The notes: a model not told the origin generated them from the sequence alone. Shown: positions 35,537-46,458, counted from the stretch's first letter. The stretch: DNA of 64,000 nt from Paraphysoderma sedebokerense (GCA_025602915.1 JAHLJZ010000054.1:62001-126000); one strand, 5' to 3'. A program made the numbers and translations.

Positions 35537-36571
35537 TTCTACTTAGTTATATCTGAGGATGGAAACTCGAAACTTTTAAATTTTGCCAAGTGGATTAAGT
35601 TGGACGATTCAGTGTATTGCCACATGAAAGTCACGTGCGTTCCCCTTATTGTCCCTTTTGCCCTCTCGTTGAAAGATAATGTACAAAATGGTGAACTTCA
35701 GCCATAGCTTTGATTGCGACATGGCAATAGTAATGGTAGATACATTGACGATACAAATGGTTTAGTGACCCCTTGTGAACCTCATCTGGTTCCTTGATTC
35801 ACGAGTTATGTGTTAAAGGGATTTGGAATCTGGCATGTGTCATGAATGGAGTAGGGCAATGTAGCATTGTACAATAATCTTGAAAAGTGAGCGGGAAAGT
35901 GGATTTCCAAGTTGTACTGTGTCATTGATGAAGAGTACCCATCATTGGACTTCAATTTGCAAATCAAACACCACCGGAGAGCATTTATCAGGGACAACTT
36001 TCGACTATGGATCATCAGTGATAATTGAAATATACAGCCAACAATAATATGAGTTATTGTGGGGTGTACAAGGTCTCAAAGGATTCTCATGCTGCTACAT
36101 CTTCCTTGGCGCGGACATGGAATCAAACTTCCTAATATCGCCTCTGTAAATATCACATAAGCAAGATCGATTCAAAACCAATTTTCACCCCGCTGATCGC
36201 CATATCTTTTGAAGAAACTCATCATCTGCCATAAACGGCTGAAGTGCCCAGTTAATGAACATCGGCCGCCCCCGATCCATCTGATGATGCTTTGGCATTG
36301 ATTGAATTTGATTACGCCCCATCAGATGTGACAAGAAGTATAACGAATGAACTTCGCCATACATCGAATCAATATCAGTATATGATGAAGTGGTTTAACA
36401 TCACTTCTTTACCTGTACTTATTAAAATGACATCATATTGGTAATCGCGCTCACTGAAACATTGGTTCACCAGGTTATAAAAGGCGGCAAAAGGGCTGTG
36501 TGCTAGAACCAATTCCACTTCATCCTCTCCAATTCTATTACCACTTCAACAGCAACAACAATCTTATAAAA
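35537..36571. other. About 1 kb between CWC15 and the first Con-6-like gene
   Basis: Bidirectional upstream region for CWC15 (-) and the Con-6-like gene (+). It holds a CACGTG at 35632-35637 (CWC15 side) and a TATAAAA at 36476-36482 (Con-6 side). No coding segment or repeat was recognised. Confidence 0.45.
36476..36482 (+). promoter_or_regulatory. TATA box of the first Con-6-like gene
   Basis: TATAAAA in the context GGTTATAAAAGG, 90 bp before the ATG at 36572. Highly regulated stress genes often carry such an element while the housekeeping genes here lack one. Confidence 0.55.
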
Positions 36572-36968
36572 ATGTCTTCCCGCCAAACCAACGATCCCAG
36601 ATCCCAAGTAAGTCGACGATTTACGGATTGCTGTAGTGAACGATAGTCGCGAACGGGTTTGCTGATTCACGCGTCTCTGGTCTGATGTAGGTTCCTTTCA
36701 CTCCTTCCGACACTGCCGAAGGCCGTAGCGAGCGTCAATATAAAGCTGCTGCTCACAACGTCGGTAACACCGAAGAAGGTCGTCTTCATGCTGCTGAAAA
36801 ATTAGCTGAAAAAGTCGAACAAAGAACTGGTGAGTTGAAATTTTGTGACTATCGGTGTCCGCTTGCCATCATCTCTTAACACATTTCTGTATACTACTAG
36901 GCGAAAAGATTGATCCCAAGAAGGAAGCTCAAATTGGAGCAGAAAGACAAAAAGAACGTGGAGATTAA
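36572..36968 (+). CDS. Con-6-like stress/conidiation protein, copy 1
   Basis: Three exons (36572-36607, 36691-36829, 36901-36968) join in phase to an 80-aa, highly charged and probably disordered protein. The core is YKAAAHNVGNTEEGRLHAAE followed by KLAEKVEQRTG. That resembles the conidiation-specific protein 6 repeat (Asn, Glu-Glu and Ala-Ala-Leu positions), a family found in spores and stressed cells of fungi. A half-repeat, TAEGRSERQYKAA, precedes it. The function of Con-6 is not established. The family assignment is by eye and moderate. A second gene with the same structure lies 293 bp downstream. Confidence 0.65.
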
Positions 36969-37261
36969 ACACGCTTGAAGCATGAAGGGTTCTATTTTTG
37001 ATGAATGTACATATAGCGAACCAACTGTACTAAGGGAATAAATGAAGTGAAATTGTGCGTGTCACTTTACTGATTCAATGAAGATCCGCTCTATTTTAGA
37101 CTGCCATGGAAATAGCACAGGTCTCATATCTGAACTTTTATCCTTGAAACTGTTGCATCATGGGTTCAGAGCTAATGACATCACTGCATGAACCCAGTAC
37201 CTGGAAAGACATAAATGGAGCGACCGCAAGTGTTTCACCCTATCCACACAGTAAGCCAAAT

Positions 37262-37644
37262 ATGTCTTCCAAAGATCGCTCCCAAGTATGAAATGACATT
37301 TCGTCGACCTGCGCGACAGACCGGGGACTGTGTACTGACAAGCATACTCTTTATCCTAGGTTCCTCATACTCCAGCTGACACTCACGAAGAACGATCCGA
37401 GAGATCGTACAAGGCAGCTGCACACAATCCATCCAACACTCCTGAAGGTCGTCTTCATGCCGCGGAAAAGTTAGCTGAGTTGGTCGAAAAAAGAACTGGT
37501 ATGGGCCTTCTAATTTGATAGAACATTTTCCGGGTATCTTCGCGTATCTTAAAAGTGATTACTCCTGTTACATCGCTAGGCGAACATATTGATCCAGAAA
37601 AGGAAGCGCATATTGAGTCTAACCGGCGCAAACAAAATCAATAA
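37262..37644 (+). CDS. Con-6-like stress/conidiation protein, copy 2
   Basis: Three exons (37262-37285, 37360-37498, 37580-37644) join to 75 aa (start MSSKDRSQ). Exon 2 is exactly 139 nt, as in copy 1, and 37 of 47 encoded residues match it, including YKAAAHNPSNTPEGRLHAAE. Intron positions and phases are identical. Differences concentrate in the first exon, the Val-Gly/Pro-Ser pair of the core and the C-terminus (EHIDPEKEAHIESNRRKQNQ). This is a tandem duplicate with conserved coding potential. The start is fixed by the same MSS...RSQ exon as in copy 1. Confidence 0.65.
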
Positions 37645-37947
37645 GAGTCGCATTTCTCACCATCGACATTATTTCATGGTGTTGCGCCGATGTAAATGAA
37701 GATTTAAATGATTGTGAACTTTCAAATAACTCCCTGGCATATGAAGATTGTGTAGTACCGATTAGTGACACCATAAATGACCATTGCAAATGTATAGGTA
37801 TTGCAAACAACGTTAAATAAAGGAATAGTGTTTCGTGAGAGAGATCGGCTATCGTTGAATGTCCCGTAATCCATTTATTTACATAACTTCCAGTTCATTG
37901 CCGGACCCGGTGGACAAGCCGGTTGGGGCCGTACAAGTTGAGAGGGA
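37645..37947. other. Convergent intergenic region
   Basis: Between Con-6-like copy 2 (+) and the APC2 stop (-). AT-rich, with no feature recognised. Confidence 0.35.
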
Positions 37948-40900
37948 TCAACCTCCTCCTATTTTTAGTTTATACACACCTCCCGAAAAGTCCAGCTTGT
38001 CTTCTCTAACCATCAATGCTAAGAAGTCTCTCAAATCTTCTATACTCCGGTTAAACTTATTTGGCGCTTGAACGAATATACTAAGCATTGAATGAATCCG
38101 GTCAATTGGTAGCGACCCCAAGTTCGTCAACATTCCGACAATGTAAGACCAATAAATAGACATATCCTCTGCTTGCTTTTCTTCAGCGGTTTGAATAGAG
38201 CTGCTTGCACCAACGTCGTCAGGAGTGTCGGAGGCTGCAAAAGTCGTTGAAAAGTCAGGAAATGTGGCTACAAGGCATGGGGGAACGGGAAGTACCTATT
38301 GCAGCCGCAGACTCTGCTTGCTCAAGAACAACAAAAGTGTTTGTTGACGTTTCCTTCAATATACCATGTCGAATCCAGTAGGTGATTCGTGATCGAACAA
38401 CGTCATCTGGCAGGTTGAGTTTCTGGGCAATATCATTCAATGTCAAGGTGGCTGCCAGAGAATTAGGTAAAGATTAGATCATACGACGGTTGATGATAAT
38501 TAGCATGTTAAACATCCACTTACAATGTTCTTGAAATAGCATCACAATGGATGCGAGCATTGGAGGCACATTGAACTCCACAGTTCGATCTTCTAACTCT
38601 AACTCGACTGAAACACTACCCAGATGCGGTAACCAGTGAAGCTCTTGACCTTGCTTATACTTTGCAAACGCATCTCGATATGTCGTCAATGGTCTTTCGT
38701 TGAAGGATTATTACATGTAGAACCATCCAATAAAAATTGAATTAACGAACCCTTGAATCGTTTCCGGTAACTCCAGGCGCTCTGTTCTGAAATTCGGCCA
38801 AAACAGCCGAGACAAAATAGTCGCATGTATAGGAATCTTGAAAGTGAAGAGCATCAGCACCCATATTTAGACTGAAGAATGAAAATGTGCTAGGAAATTA
38901 CATCTATGTTCTTGAACACCTCAGCATGCAAATGTCCGTCTACTCGTTGAGAATTTTTGATATCTTTAATCATCACTTCGCAAATAGACATGTTTGATTC
39001 GCCGAAACGGAGTTTCAACAATTCAAGTTTTTCCAGCTTATCAAAGTTCAACGAAAACAGGTCGCAATTTTAAGACGTGACGGGTAAGCAGCAGTTAGAA
39101 CTAACGGTGTGCAAATGCTGAGAAAAAACGTTCTACCCACTTCTTTAGTATCATCATAGTCAGCAAGAGAGAGTAGCCTGTCGGCTAACACATTCTGATA
39201 TTCTTTGATGAAGACGTCTTTTGTATCGAATATATTGACAAGACTACTGATAATGTCATGCGACCGATGGCTTTTTGTTTTTTTGTCTATTAGAAATTGC
39301 CATAGGTTACAAAGCGAGAATATCAAACGAGCAGAGAAGCGACGGTAACAACTTACCGACTGTTATGTCAATAGGATCTGGTTGCCAATTGTCATCATCA
39401 AAGTTGTCTATGTGCAAATCGTCTGCGTCCATTTCAATCTCTCCGCCTTTTCCAAGTTCTTCGAAAAGGTCACCCTGCGTTTCGTCAAGCAGGCTGGTGA
39501 GAATACATTTCACCGTATCTTCACGATCGCTATAAGGAAAACATTAGCAACTATAAGTATAATTACGAGAACATGCGTCGCAAAGAAGCTATATACCGTA
39601 AATACTGCCGAATCGGTGTCGCGATCTTGTCAAGAACAATCCCCGACGGATCTAGACGCTGGAAAATTTTTATGCAGGATTTATAACCATCCAATATATC
39701 GGACGTTCGGGCAGCTGGTTGTAGAAGTCGTTTTTTGAGACTAGTTACGTGTTGTTAGTTGAATATATGAAATAAAACAAGGATATAATGATTAGAAGAA
39801 AGAGCATACGCTTTTCGGAACGAAATCACAAGTTTGTTTCGAGCATTTTCAAACTTAAAACATTCCTGGAAATACAAGATTCAGTTGCACTGACAGGTAA
39901 AACGAGGGACAAAAAATTCGAACCTTTAAATCATCGATGGCAGGCAGAGAATCAGGATAGCTGACCATAATGTCGAAAAATTCGCTGATCCTTAATTTGA
40001 GATGAAAAAATTAGCGGTTGAAATTAGACAAACAGGAAGAGAAAACGATATTACCTCATTTCCAAAAATTTGGCGAACAAATGACATTTCAGTCTATGTT
40101 TGTGTTCGTTAAACGATTCGATTTCGCCTATCAGTCCGTTATTAAAAGAAACTTCGCAATAGAGCTGCGAAGGCGAAGAAATTTACCTCCAATAACAATC
40201 GCTAACCACCCGAAAACAATCTTTGATAACCAAGCTTGCATTAACTTCAGCCTCCGACTTTCAAAATCTCCTTTGCAGCTATCCACTAGCTTCTTCTCCA
40301 GAAAATGATAAACCATGTCAGTGTACATATCGCCGTCTGGTAACATAATTCCCATATCGCGCAACGCTTCGCAAATGCCTATGAATTGAAGTATGTATTG
40401 ATCTTGAGCACCGGCGTCGATGCCTTCATGAATGTCTAACTCATCCGTATCAAATTCAATATTCTCCGATACGTCAAAGAGACTTGAAAGGAAGCCGGAT
40501 GTTAGGTTGGATTGAGAAGCCATACTGGTCTGGCATAAGCGTGAAACTTCATGTGGGCGGCGTACAAGCGATTCTTCAAAAAGTTCAAATGCAGTCCGAA
40601 AGTAAAGTAATGAGAAGATTGAGAACGAAGTGGGAAGAGCTGATTCTAATGAAGATCTAAAGGTTTGGTTGAATGTCTGCAGGATTTGGACTCTAAGAGA
40701 AAAGAAGGGAAAGTCGTGTTGGAATGGTTGGAGAAAGTTCGAGAGAACGAATCTAAGTATATACTCATTGGTGATCATCTTTAACCGAGTATAAAGTGCA
40801 CTGTACTGCTGAAAAATCCCTTGTATCAGCTCATGAAATTGGTGCCATATCCATTCTCTCGATTCGACATCGATCGCTTGGAAAAGCCATCGTTCCTCTG

Positions 40901-41473
40901 TACAGCGATTCTAACGGAATATTTGAATCAGTCTCCACTTCTACAGATTGGCTTCAGACTATCAGTATTATGCAAACCTTAAATTCATTCAAACTTTTTA
41001 AGATGAATGATTCTAAATCTGATGTGAATTTGGCTCGAGTGAACACTATGAACACGTTAACCGTTAATACTCATACTATATCAGTAAAATGAAATAGAAA
41101 ATCAAACTGACATAAGAATCGTTCAAAGATCCGGCCAAATAAACCCACTCGTTTCAGAATACTGGAATTTTGAGCTACAGCGTCGCCTAAGATAGAGTTG
41201 GTTGGTCAAAACAGTTGTACCTCTTAAGACCAATACATCGAACTTACTTAGCGTCGATAAGTCATCGTTTTCAAGTGCAGATACTAAATCCCAGTAAGCC
41301 TAGTATTGTGTTTACGTTAGTATGAATCGCTCGTTTTACGATTCATCAATAAGGAACGCCAATTGTACAGATACCTTGGCCACCGTTTTCAGGGCTTCTG
41401 AATTATTGTGTGGATTAACCGATTTCAAGGTATTCAGCGCATTGAGGATGTTGTGATTCGTATCCCAGGTCAT
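37948..41473 (-). CDS. APC2: Anaphase-promoting complex subunit 2 (APC2, cullin)
   Basis: Catalytic-core cullin of the APC/C, which binds the RING subunit APC11. The start MTWDTNHNILNALNTLKSVN splices through AYWDLVSALENDDLSTL and DAVAQNSSILKRVGLFGRIF to a long N-terminal helical exon (around 40800-40100). The cullin-homology part includes DIISSLVNIFDTKDVFIKEY then QNVLADRLLSLADYDDTKEV, the classical APC2 stretch. The winged-helix C-terminus has MTLNDIAQKLNLPDDVVRSR and then ITYWIRHGILKE. It ends with IYWSYIVGMLTNLGSLPIDR and LALMVREDKLDFSGGVYKL, where APC2 normally ends. About 12 introns are present, and some junctions in the middle were not resolved. The probable securin gene lies just upstream on the same strand. 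Confidence 0.88.
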
Positions 41474-41809
41474 TAGCAACTCATATTATGAATAGACTAA
41501 AGACATTGCCGAATGGCAGCTGGCAAACTTTTGATCAAAGGAGCGTTTCGCCGTAACACATGTTCTCCAGATCATCCGTTATTCCTACCAGATTTATATT
41601 AGATACAAAGATATTCATCGAGTATTACAGTTCATATATCGCTAACAAGGGGCCGTAAGTCCTATATACAGTCAATAAAAAATCATAGATATTCTCAACA
41701 AGAAGCCTTATTCATCTATATTCGCCTCCGAGATCATAAATTAGGTTGGGTATCACATTCTCAGCAAAAGCTACAATCTTGTCATAGCTCATCATTCTTG
41801 GCAACAAAA
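41474..41809. other. APC2 upstream region
   Basis: About 335 bp between the APC2 start and the stop of the securin-like gene, both minus strand. It should act as the APC2 promoter. No other feature was recognised. Confidence 0.35.
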
Positions 41810-42859
41810 CTAGTATGAGACATCATCAAAGTAAGGAACGCTGATATCACCCGTATCAATCAGGTCATCTGTTGTAAGTGCCATCCCGTATGGTGTGACT
41901 GAATGAATGCATGTCAACAAAGCAATCGGAGAAAGCTTAATAAGGGACTTGAACACTTACAGTCATCTCCCTCTTCATCGAAAGGATTTTTCAACTCGAA
42001 CTTAATAGGAGCAAAATCTGGCTCTGGATATTTTTGAGGTTTTCTAGGCAGCTCTAAAGGTCTTCTGATTTTGACTAGTTCTTCAAAGTTGAAGTCGAAC
42101 TCTGACGCATATTGGCAAGGTTCATCTAAAAAGAGTTTATGTCAAAAATTATGTCGGTAATTTTAAAAATTGTAAACTATTAAATAGAAATAGGGGATTG
42201 TAGCTCTCGCTTACCGTATTCGATTGTTGGGGGCATATATTCAACTTCTCTATCCACAAATTCACTCATATCGTCGACAAGCTTGGTTTCCGCCTTCTTA
42301 TAACCTACCTTCTCCAAATTTGTAGACTCTGAAATTTTTAAAGCTTTTCCGGTGAGCTCTTTCTTTGCACTCTTTGCCTCGTCCAATTTTTTGTGAAGAA
42401 GCTGCTTTCTCAAATCGGTCTTAGTAGTATCGGCGGTAGAAAGCCCTTTCTTGCCATTTAATGTTGCTACTTTGTTGACCTTTGTCGTACTGGTAGGTGT
42501 TTGATTTGTCACATCACGGAAAGCTCGGAGGACAGGTTTTGCCAATGCTGATGTGATAGGTTTTGCGGTAGATTTCGAAAGACCAGGGGTCGTTTTGTTG
42601 GGGGCTGTTTTCTTGGGAAAAACTGATGCGGTCAAAGCATTTGTTAGATATAAATAGCATTCATATGGTTGTTATGTTGAAAAAACTCAGTACCTCCCGG
42701 AGAGTTGACATGCGGAGTCTTTGGCGCAAGGATGGAGCGGAAAGGAGTTTTCGAATTGAGGGTTGATGAATGCTTGATGCCTGCACCGGGGGTTTTGGCC
42801 GTGGAGAGGGAATCTTTGCTGTTGGCAGCGTTTCTGACAGAAGATGCTGGTCGCAACAT
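41810..42859 (-). CDS. Probable securin (anaphase inhibitor)
   Basis: Securins hold separase inactive until the APC/C destroys them. The protein starts MLRPASSVRNAANSKDS and is a low-complexity Lys/Thr/Ala/Ser chain. It has one good destruction box, RAFRDVTNQ (near 42505), comparable to cyclin and securin D-boxes. After a helical Lys-rich part comes an acidic/aromatic C-terminus: FVDREVEYMPPTIEYGEPCQ, FDFNFEELVKIRRPLELP, then PFDEEGDDFTPYGMALTTDD ending VPYFDDVSY. An EYMPP motif before an acidic Phe/Leu segment is how fungal securins look. The splice joins GGAG|TTTTTCCC and GACT|TCACACC keep the frame. Length is about 280 aa. No KEN box was seen. The assignment rests on composition, the D-box and the EYMPP motif, so another APC/C substrate is possible. 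Confidence 0.55.
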
Positions 42860-43244
42860 TTCTATAGCGCGAGATGATGAAAAGAAAGGTGCGAGGAGAG
42901 TCGACTAGTCGCATTCCAACACAATCGACGAGGCATTCAAAATAGAGACAACGCGTGACGATGAGCAACCCACTTCAGGAAGTCAAGGAAGCTAGGAGCA
43001 CATTATCTCAGCAAAAGACAAACAAGTGAGAGGAAGAACTCATGCCAAATGTAAAACTAACGGTTATTCAAATATTTCTTGGTAGTCTTAATAGGTTAAG
43101 AATAGAGGATAGCAATTATTGATGCAGTACAATGACACAATGGAAATGGAACACTGCCAGAAAATCCCCAAAGAAATCCACAAAAACGACAAACGATCCA
43201 ACAGCAAAAGAGAAAAAATCAGTATATATGATAGGTAGAATGAC
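42860..43244. other. Upstream of the securin-like gene
   Basis: Purine-rich sequence between the probable securin start and the tRNA-like element. It includes A-rich stretches at 43160-43250. No gene was recognised. Confidence 0.35.
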
Positions 43245-43486
43245 AAAAAAAAACTAGGTAGGATGCACTGCAGTCAGCGGCACTCGATGAAGAGTGCATG
43301 AGTGGTATGACCAAAGGGACGTACATGGACGGCATGCAGAGGAACCCGATAAGTATCCAATTGGGCAATTTCTCCCAACTGATTACATCGCATAAACACC
43401 GGATTCAGGAGGATTCGAACTTGCGACCTTACGAGGACCGCCAGATCGTTGCTGACTGCGGTTTAACCGCTCCGCTACAGTGACCT
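43245..43486 (-). ncRNA. tRNA-like pol III unit (SINE-like or tRNA-derived)
   Basis: On the minus strand it starts GGTCACTGTAGCGGAGCGG, a good A-box, and reaches AGTTCGAATCC, a good B-box, at 43411-43421. The arms do not fold as a tRNA: acceptor strands do not pair and the T stem is unpaired (GCAAG against CCTCC). After the tRNA-like head (about 85 nt) comes a 140-nt body with a perfect GCACTC-GATGAA-GAGTGC hairpin at about 43279-43296, and then a run of nine Ts (43253-43245), a pol III terminator. This is the layout of a tRNA-derived SINE or a stable pol III RNA. Only one copy lies in the window, so repetition is unproven, and target-site duplications were not found. Confidence 0.45.
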
Positions 43487-43930
43487 ATGAAAGTATACAC
43501 TACATTTATGCCTATAACAAATCACAAAATTATCAAAACTTTGATTATATGACACTTAAATGTAGTTAAGTCGCCATGTATCCAGATCAACTGCTCACTA
43601 TATACACATATGCTGTTTTCGAAGCAACTATTTGGCAACATCCCGGACTGAAAAGTGAAAATGCCATTAATTGGTTCACCCAGGTTGCCTATCCTCATGA
43701 CAGCAGCCAAATTGCCGAATATATGATAACATTAAATTCATATGTGATAAATTTAATATATATTTAAATGGAGACTGCTCTCATTAGTAAAAAAAAAGAG
43801 GAATGTATGTAAGCTCATCAAGTTGTGGCGAACGCGATGGTCGCAAGTGTTTGCAGTTCATGGTGCGAATCCTCTCATCTCCGACCCACTCTCACTCCAT
43901 TCAAGTTTCAACATTCGAATCGTAAAGCAA
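43487..43930. other. Intergenic before the F-box-like gene
   Basis: AT-rich sequence. A weak tRNA-like stretch at about 43824-43885 has an A-box-like and a B-box-like (GGTGCGAATCC) element. No coding segment is supported. Confidence 0.3.
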
Positions 43931-45442
43931 ATGCAATCAATTATCCCAACCGATTTAATCCCAATTATTCTGAGTTATGCTGATTTCCCAACCCTCGTGT
44001 CTTGTCTTTCTGTCTCGAGAGTTTTCTTTCACTTTGCTTCTCGCGGCATCTACTCCAATGGCCTCAGTCTCACCCAAAATCATTACGATCGAAATCCTTG
44101 TTCTTCGATGTCCTTTCTTGAGAGTCTAAGAAGAGCAAACTACTCTAAATTCGTTAAATCTGTCACCATCCGCCTTACTCTATCACCTGATGAACTACGG
44201 GACTGTATCAATGCAGTCATGAACGCGTTACTCAATCTTTCTAACGTTAAACACATCGATATCAGAATCAGCATGAATGCAGAGAACTCCACTATAGCAT
44301 ATTACGGTTATGGATCTGTAAATAAGTTGGCTAGCTGTATATTCAGCATCCTCAACTCGTCTGCCCATCACATCGAGGCTGTAGCCATTGGTCCTGTGCT
44401 TAAACGTCAGTTCTTTGGCTCCCCTGAAGTTGGAATTCACTATAGTATCAAGTCATTATTACTAGAAGGTGATTTTGGCAGTATTAATGAAATAGATATA
44501 GCAGAAGTTATGTGGCTAGTTGAAGTATTCCCACATTTGGAAAATCTGGAACTAATTCACAGCGGAGATGAGTTGGGGACGATCACTGGAGAAGCATTCG
44601 AACGTCTTTTAGTCTGGTCGTCTTTAAAATCTCTCAACTTCCAGTCTTTTCATCCTTTCTTCGATGACACAGATCCCAGCATTCATTCGCTAACTATCAA
44701 ACGTTTTGGATATACCTTCGATTTTAAGCTACTTCTTCCTCGTAGGAACATGTACTCGAAGATCCTCAATCACTTTCAGTTGCTCGAGTCACTAATGTTA
44801 TGTCTGGTACATAAACAATCAATGCCTAGGATTGCATACGTCATGCAAAATCTGGTTTCCCTTTCACTCTATCTGAATGATTTCGTTCACTTCCGATTCA
44901 TCGCAAATGCCATCGGCAATCCGAGTTGCAGATTGGAAACATTGAAATTGCAATCTCCAACATCGCTGCAGATGTATCTTCAACTTCTTTCGGAGGAACG
45001 ATCGCTTGATTCGCTGAAGGAAATTGAGCTTGTCAAAGTCAATAGTAGACGGAGAGTCTTGACAAAGTTCCTAAAAATCGTGCCATCTCTCCGCAGGCTC
45101 ACTATCAGAGATACAACCATTGCTTCCGCTTCCATTGCGGACTTCTTACGCTTCAATTCTCATGTTGAAGAACTCAAAATTGAGCAAGTTTACACCTCAA
45201 TGGATAGCTTCTTCACAGATTTTTATTTGAAACTGTTCAACCCACTAGCAGGAGAAGGCGTCAAGATGGTAAGAAAGTTCAAGCAGTACAGAATCCCAAC
45301 TGTAATCATATCTAAAGGCTGCATCGTCGATACAAAACTTGTACTCAACAATCTTCAACTTCACAAAAACTTGATTATCGTCGACAATGATGGGGATAAT
45401 TGGGTTTTCAACGGGCGTCTGTTGACTGGTCTTGTCCGCTGA
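43931..45442 (+). CDS. F-box-like protein with a leucine-rich solenoid
   Basis: Intronless frame of 503 codons. Residues 1-45 (MQSIIPTDLIPIILSYADFP then LVSCLSVSRVFFHFASR) form an F-box-like motif: Leu-Pro-x2-Leu spacing and a second helix ending in the usual Cys/Arg-Phe stretch. The rest has irregular leucine-rich segments (NVKHIDIRIS, LENLELIH, LKSLNFQSF, LETLKLQS, LKEIELVKVN, LRRLTIRD, VEELKIEQV) spaced 25-60 residues apart. That is the pattern of fungal F-box/LRR-like proteins. These act as SCF ubiquitin-ligase adaptors, which is inferred here. The frame is open further upstream (to 43823), but only from a TTG and through the weak tRNA-like stretch, so the ATG at 43931 is chosen. No intron is unusual in this window. 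Confidence 0.72.
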   Translation: MQSIIPTDLIPIILSYADFPTLVSCLSVSRVFFHFASRGIYSNGLSLTQNHYDRNPCSSMSFLESLRRANYSKFVKSVTIRLTLSPDELRDCINAVMNALLNLSNVKHIDIRISMNAENSTIAYYGYGSVNKLASCIFSILNSSAHHIEAVAIGPVLKRQFFGSPEVGIHYSIKSLLLEGDFGSINEIDIAEVMWLVEVFPHLENLELIHSGDELGTITGEAFERLLVWSSLKSLNFQSFHPFFDDTDPSIHSLTIKRFGYTFDFKLLLPRRNMYSKILNHFQLLESLMLCLVHKQSMPRIAYVMQNLVSLSLYLNDFVHFRFIANAIGNPSCRLETLKLQSPTSLQMYLQLLSEERSLDSLKEIELVKVNSRRRVLTKFLKIVPSLRRLTIRDTTIASASIADFLRFNSHVEELKIEQVYTSMDSFFTDFYLKLFNPLAGEGVKMVRKFKQYRIPTVIISKGCIVDTKLVLNNLQLHKNLIIVDNDGDNWVFNGRLLTGLVR

Positions 45443-46458
45443 TTGTCGATATCATCTGGCAGCTTAAGGAGGACCATTTAAACTTAACCCTGAGCTTCGT
45501 CACCTTACGTCAATCAAATATGATTGTCACCTCTTTCTGTCATTTACCATTCCGCCAATAGCGAATCATCTAATCCGTTTTGCTGTCAATATTAATGATA
45601 CTTTCCTTATATACACTGATACGTTTAGCTTCTAACCGACTGCTTGAAAAGCTTCCTTTATGTTTGCTTTGCGGTAGTCATGTTCTTTCTATTCTTTTTG
45701 CCTTACAGTTTGCTAAAGCCATTTTTATTGGCATTGATATTCTTGAGGTACTGACTCCTTTTAGGAATTTTATGGCTGTGGTAGAATTGATCGACACTGA
45801 AATGATAACAGAAATTTCCCATTTGCTCTCATCCTCCTTTTTGTCAATAATGGTACTTTGTCGTGGAATGGACAAAGTACGACCAATTCTAATGTACATC
45901 AACCTCTTTTCCCCTAACTTGTATGACCTGTCTTTTTCAATCTCTTTTTTTGATGGATGAACATGAACCTCAACAGGCTTAAACTTTTTGAACTTTTGAA
46001 TGCCTTATTTCTTATTCATTTAATGTACACGTTAAAATTTGACTGATACCGCATAGTTTATCTGGTGAGCCCCATTTATATACTGATGTATATTACTTTA
46101 GTTCTCTTGTTGAAGATGTGTTACTATGCATTATCTTCGTGGTCATAACTTGATTGTGGATACATTGTAACCTTTTTTCGTGCCGGGATTATGACGTTTG
46201 TGCACTTGTATTCTTAATTATAAATGCTTTAGACTTTGGATTTATCTTTCGTGTATATGGTGTACTTTGATGTGTAGTGTCTACTGGGTTTCTTTATAGA
46301 AGTACAATGGAAAAAAATAATGGCAACATCTAGCAAAGTAATAATACAGTGGATACATTAAACATTAACTGAGTAATCCTAAAATCATTCATTTTATAAC
46401 AGCCAATTAGTCATTACGACGGTTTGTTACTATAATCCCTCGCAATCCCATCAAAACC
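45443..46458. other. About 1 kb between the F-box-like gene and ALG11
   Basis: T-rich on the plus strand. It holds an open frame from ATG 45595 to 45960 encoding a hydrophobic 121-residue chain, which I regard as chance, and a 10-bp perfect hairpin at 45853-45880. No RNA gene was recognised. Confidence 0.4.

Noticed and set aside
43823-43930. N-terminal extension of the F-box-like protein (SQVFAVHGANPLIS...)
   Set aside because: It would start at a TTG and runs through a tRNA-like stretch; the F-box begins directly after the ATG at 43931.
45595-45960. Plus-strand hydrophobic 121-codon frame
   Set aside because: Low complexity arising from T-rich DNA; no motif, no upstream promoter signal and no splice partners.
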